A stretch of DNA of 64,000 nt from an uncultured Acidobacteriota bacterium. GTDB lineage: Bacteria; Acidobacteriota; Vicinamibacteria; Fen-336. The stretch spans positions 62,001-126,000 of the forward strand of contig CADEEV010000003.1 of assembly GCA_902826455.1 (NCBI GenBank), in the 5' to 3' direction. The notes beneath the pieces were generated by a model. The model searched no databases. It was not told the origin of the DNA and saw only the letters and a program-made list of their open reading frames with translations. The position numbers and the translations under genes were made by a program. Of this stretch, positions 61,538-64,000 are shown one piece after another; position 1 is the stretch's first letter; each line of letters starts with the position of its first letter.

Positions 61538-64000
61538 CTAGGTTCCGAAGCGGTAGGCGAGCTTCACGAGCAGCACGTTGTCGGTCTCGGCGTGGAACAG
61601 GCGCGAGAAGGAGCGGCCGAGGCGCAGCTCGCCGGTGGTGTCCTCGTCGACCCGGTTCTGCGTCCACACGAAGAACGCCGTGGAGCCGGGCCGGAACTCC
61701 CAGCGCAGCACCGCGTTGCCCCGCAGCGAGTGGAAGTCGAAGTTCGGATCGTCGAAGGATACCGCGGGCGCCGGGCCGGCGCCGTCGGGATCGGCCGTGT
61801 AGACGTCGTCCTCGCGGCTCACGTCGGCGTAGCGGCGGAACGCGTAGTCTCGGGGCCGCGCGAGCTCTCCGAAGTCGCGGTAGGCACCCGAGGCCAGGAG
61901 CGGCTGCACGTACAGCTGCAGGCTCAGGCGCGGCGAGAACGTCCAGTTGAGACGCAGCGCCGCCGAGAAGGATTTCTGCTCCAGGTGCGCGAACACGTAG
62001 CGGTGGCCGAAGGTGGCGGTCGCGAGGGCGTCGTCGAAGGTGTCGATGTACTGCGCCGCCGTGCGCGCCACCTCGTAGCGCGGCTCCACGCTGAGGTTGA
62101 AGCTCGAGCCGGGACGCCAGGTGAGGGCCATGGAGCCGTTGCGGTACCAGTCCGACTGGCGCGCGTAGTCCGAGCCGTGGCTCGAGAGCTTCACCGAGAA
62201 GGTGCGGCGATCGTCGCTGCGCAGCGCCAGATCCCACTCCAGGCCGCGAGGATTGAGAGCCAGCGGACCTCCGCGCGTGAGCCGCGGGTTCTGGGTCTCG
62301 GGGTTGTAGGCCGTGAAGCCCTCGATCGCCCAGTAGTTGAGGAACTGCAGGTAGCCGAACAGGAAGGCGCCCTGCCAGGTCGTGTTGCCCTGGTAGTCCT
62401 GGCTGCGGAACAGGGCGCCGTCGATGCTGGCCGCGCGCGCGAGCTTCCCCGGCGTCGTCCATCGGTAGGAGCTCCACACGTGGCCGTTCTTCACGTCGGC
62501 CCGGGACAGGAAGCCGAGGTCGTTGCTGTCGAAGCCGGGCGTCACGAAGCCGTAGGCCGCGTTGAACAGGACGTTGCCCTTCTCCTTGTTCACGGCGACG
62601 CGGCCCGCCCAGCCCGAGAGCGACGTCGCGTTCTCGTCGACCTCGACGTGGGTCGCGTCGGGGCGCTGGAAGTAGTGTTGGGGACCCTCCTGGAGGTCCT
62701 TCAGGCGCGCGGCGTTCCCGGTGACCTGGCTCAGGCTGGTCCATCCCGTGACCACCCACTTCTTGCCCGGCCCCAGGAAGGCCCAGCCGTCGATGCCGCT
62801 GGTGAACGAGCGGCCATTGAAGACGTCGCGGAGCCGCTCCTCGCCGAACGAGCGCTCGGCCAGCGTGCCGATGAAGCCGAGGCCGTAGCGGTTGTCGGGG
62901 AACTCGTGCTGCACCCGGGCGACGCCGTAGTACGTCCTCGGCTCCACCTCGAGGTGGGAGCGGACCCCGGACGTCGACACGTCGCCGAACTCGCGCTGCG
63001 TGATCGCGTGGAGCGTCGCGACGTTCCAGCGGCCGGCGACCTTGCCGGTGAGCTTCGCGGCGCCCAGGATCGTGGTGCCGCTCGGGGTCTGGGCGAAGTC
63101 GTAGTCGTCGGGCAGTCCCTGGGGCGACCGACCGATGCGGCGGCTGTAGAAGAGGTTGGGGCTCGGGAAGTTGAAGCCGAAGTAGTTGCTGGCGCCGCCG
63201 AAGCCGAAATTGAAGAGGCTCGAGCCCTCGACGAAGAAGGGACGCTTCTCGTCGAAGAAGGTCTCGACGTCGGACAGGTTGACGACGGCGGGGTCCACCT
63301 CGACCTGGCCGAAGTCCGGGTTCGCGGTCACGTCGAGGGTGAGCCCGGTGCCGATGCCGATCTTCGCGTCGGCGCCCAGGGTGGGCTCGAGCTCCGAATC
63401 GTCGGCGAAGGGATCGTCGGGATCCCCGGGGACGAAGGCCGCCTTGCCGGTCACGTAGGGCGTGATCGAGACGCGCCGGGGCGGCGCGATGCCGCGGATG
63501 CCGCCGAGATCGGCGAAGCGCGAGACGAAGCCGCTTTCCTTCCTGGGGCGCAGCACCAAGTAGGAATCTTCCTTGGTGCGGGCCTGGAAGCGGCGGCAGT
63601 TGATGCCCCACACCAGGTCCGGCTGTTCGCGGAAGCGCAGCTGCGAGTACGGGATCCGCATCTCGACCGTCCAGCCCTCGTCGTCGATCCGCGAGCGGCC
63701 CTCCCACACGCCGTCCCAGGTGTCGTCGTCCCAGTCGTCGTTGTAGAGCGTGCCGTCGCGCAGCGTTCCGGCGGCGTTGACCGAGAAGAACAGCCCGCTG
63801 CGCCGGTCGTGGAAGGCGTCGACGAAGAACACGAAGGCGTCGGCCTCGAGCCAGGCGTCGCGGCGGCCCAGCCGCGCCACGATCTGCCGGGGCTGGGAGT
63901 CGTGAAGGCGCGCCGCGACGTAGAGGGCGTCGTCGTCGTAGGCGAAGCGAACCTCGGTGGCTTCGCTGGCCGCCACGCCCTCGGCCGGCTCGCGCTGGGT
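61538..64000 (-). CDS. DUF5916 domain outer-membrane-type protein, 5' end beyond the window
   Basis: At least 820 residues are visible, reading in from the window edge with TQREPAEGVAASEATEVRFA. An N-terminal carbohydrate-binding-family-9-like sandwich (AYDDDALYVAARLHD, WTVEMRIPYSQLRF) is followed by ITPYVTGKA, LTLDVTANPDFGQVEVDP, VETFFDEKRPFFVEGSSLF and a long beta-barrel ending VLLVKLAYRFGT, with a C-terminal aromatic residue typical of outer-membrane insertion. This is the DUF5916 layout common in Bacteroidota and Acidobacteriota. The function is unknown. The ATG-like GTG inside the window is not the true start. Confidence 0.85.
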   Translation of the reverse strand, partial: TQREPAEGVAASEATEVRFAYDDDALYVAARLHDSQPRQIVARLGRRDAWLEADAFVFFVDAFHDRRSGLFFSVNAAGTLRDGTLYNDDWDDDTWDGVWEGRSRIDDEGWTVEMRIPYSQLRFREQPDLVWGINCRRFQARTKEDSYLVLRPRKESGFVSRFADLGGIRGIAPPRRVSITPYVTGKAAFVPGDPDDPFADDSELEPTLGADAKIGIGTGLTLDVTANPDFGQVEVDPAVVNLSDVETFFDEKRPFFVEGSSLFNFGFGGASNYFGFNFPSPNLFYSRRIGRSPQGLPDDYDFAQTPSGTTILGAAKLTGKVAGRWNVATLHAITQREFGDVSTSGVRSHLEVEPRTYYGVARVQHEFPDNRYGLGFIGTLAERSFGEERLRDVFNGRSFTSGIDGWAFLGPGKKWVVTGWTSLSQVTGNAARLKDLQEGPQHYFQRPDATHVEVDENATSLSGWAGRVAVNKEKGNVLFNAAYGFVTPGFDSNDLGFLSRADVKNGHVWSSYRWTTPGKLARAASIDGALFRSQDYQGNTTWQGAFLFGYLQFLNYWAIEGFTAYNPETQNPRLTRGGPLALNPRGLEWDLALRSDDRRTFSVKLSSHGSDYARQSDWYRNGSMALTWRPGSSFNLSVEPRYEVARTAAQYIDTFDDALATATFGHRYVFAHLEQKSFSAALRLNWTFSPRLSLQLYVQPLLASGAYRDFGELARPRDYAFRRYADVSREDDVYTADPDGAGPAPAVSFDDPNFDFHSLRGNAVLRWEFRPGSTAFFVWTQNRVDEDTTGELRLGRSFSRLFHAETDNVLLVKLAYRFGT

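Overview
The window comes from a very GC-rich bacterial chromosome (roughly 70% G+C by eye). Nearly all of it is coding, and most intergenic gaps are under 100 bases. The best guess for the host is Acidobacteriota (for example a Thermoanaerobaculia- or Vicinamibacteria-like lineage). The grounds are six long MacB/FtsX permeases of the acidobacterial duplicated orphan permease (ADOP) type, two NtrC-type sigma-54 activators, a DUF5916 outer-membrane-type protein, and many secreted peptidases (S8, S9, M19, M24, M28, M49). I saw no tRNA, rRNA, CRISPR array, insertion sequence or prophage. The largest gene-free gap is 238 bases (19915-20152).

Layout. 1-1247: tail of a gene, a VOC protein and a DMT transporter. 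1347-15839: one long operon with a periplasmic adaptor, one ABC ATPase, five paralogous ADOP permeases and a 69-residue stand-alone Fis-type DNA-binding protein. 15843-16308: overlapping DUF4160/DUF2442 pair. 16371-19914: minus-strand operon of an ECF-like sigma factor, DinB, YciI, a tandem SRPBCC protein and two small membrane proteins. 20153-25959: a second exporter (ATPase plus ADOP permease) in one operon with an NtrC-type response regulator and a two-helix histidine kinase. 26081-29024: GNAT, alpha/beta hydrolase and a spermidine-dehydrogenase-like flavoprotein. 29021-33454: MFS (Spinster-like), PlsC acyltransferase with a membrane tail, and an APC permease. 33570-37587: lipoprotein, GAF-Fis regulator, and a second NtrC-type two-component pair. 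37724-49849: peptidases M19, M24, S9 and M49, acid phosphatase, agmatinase, GntR regulator, hydrolase and molybdopterin oxidoreductase. 49892-64000: sulfatase-like lipoprotein, RibD-like reductase, DoxX, thioesterase, M28, MBL hydrolase, D-aminoacylase-like protein, S8 protease with P-domain, a PDZ/TPR-like protein and a DUF5916 protein cut by the window end.

How it may work together (inference). The 20153-25959 operon has the parts of a transport-coupled sensing module like Firmicute BceAB-RS, but built from an ADOP permease and a sigma-54 activator. Three perfect TGGCACG boxes (the sigma-54 -24 consensus) sit at the heads of the two exporter operons and of the GNAT operon just downstream of the kinase. 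This suggests one regulon. The 69-residue Fis protein inside the five-permease operon resembles the DNA-binding tail of such activators and could compete with or assist them. A second window-wide pattern is a -10-like hexamer 6-11 bases before the start codon of many transcription-unit leaders that lack a Shine-Dalgarno sequence, as expected for leaderless mRNAs.
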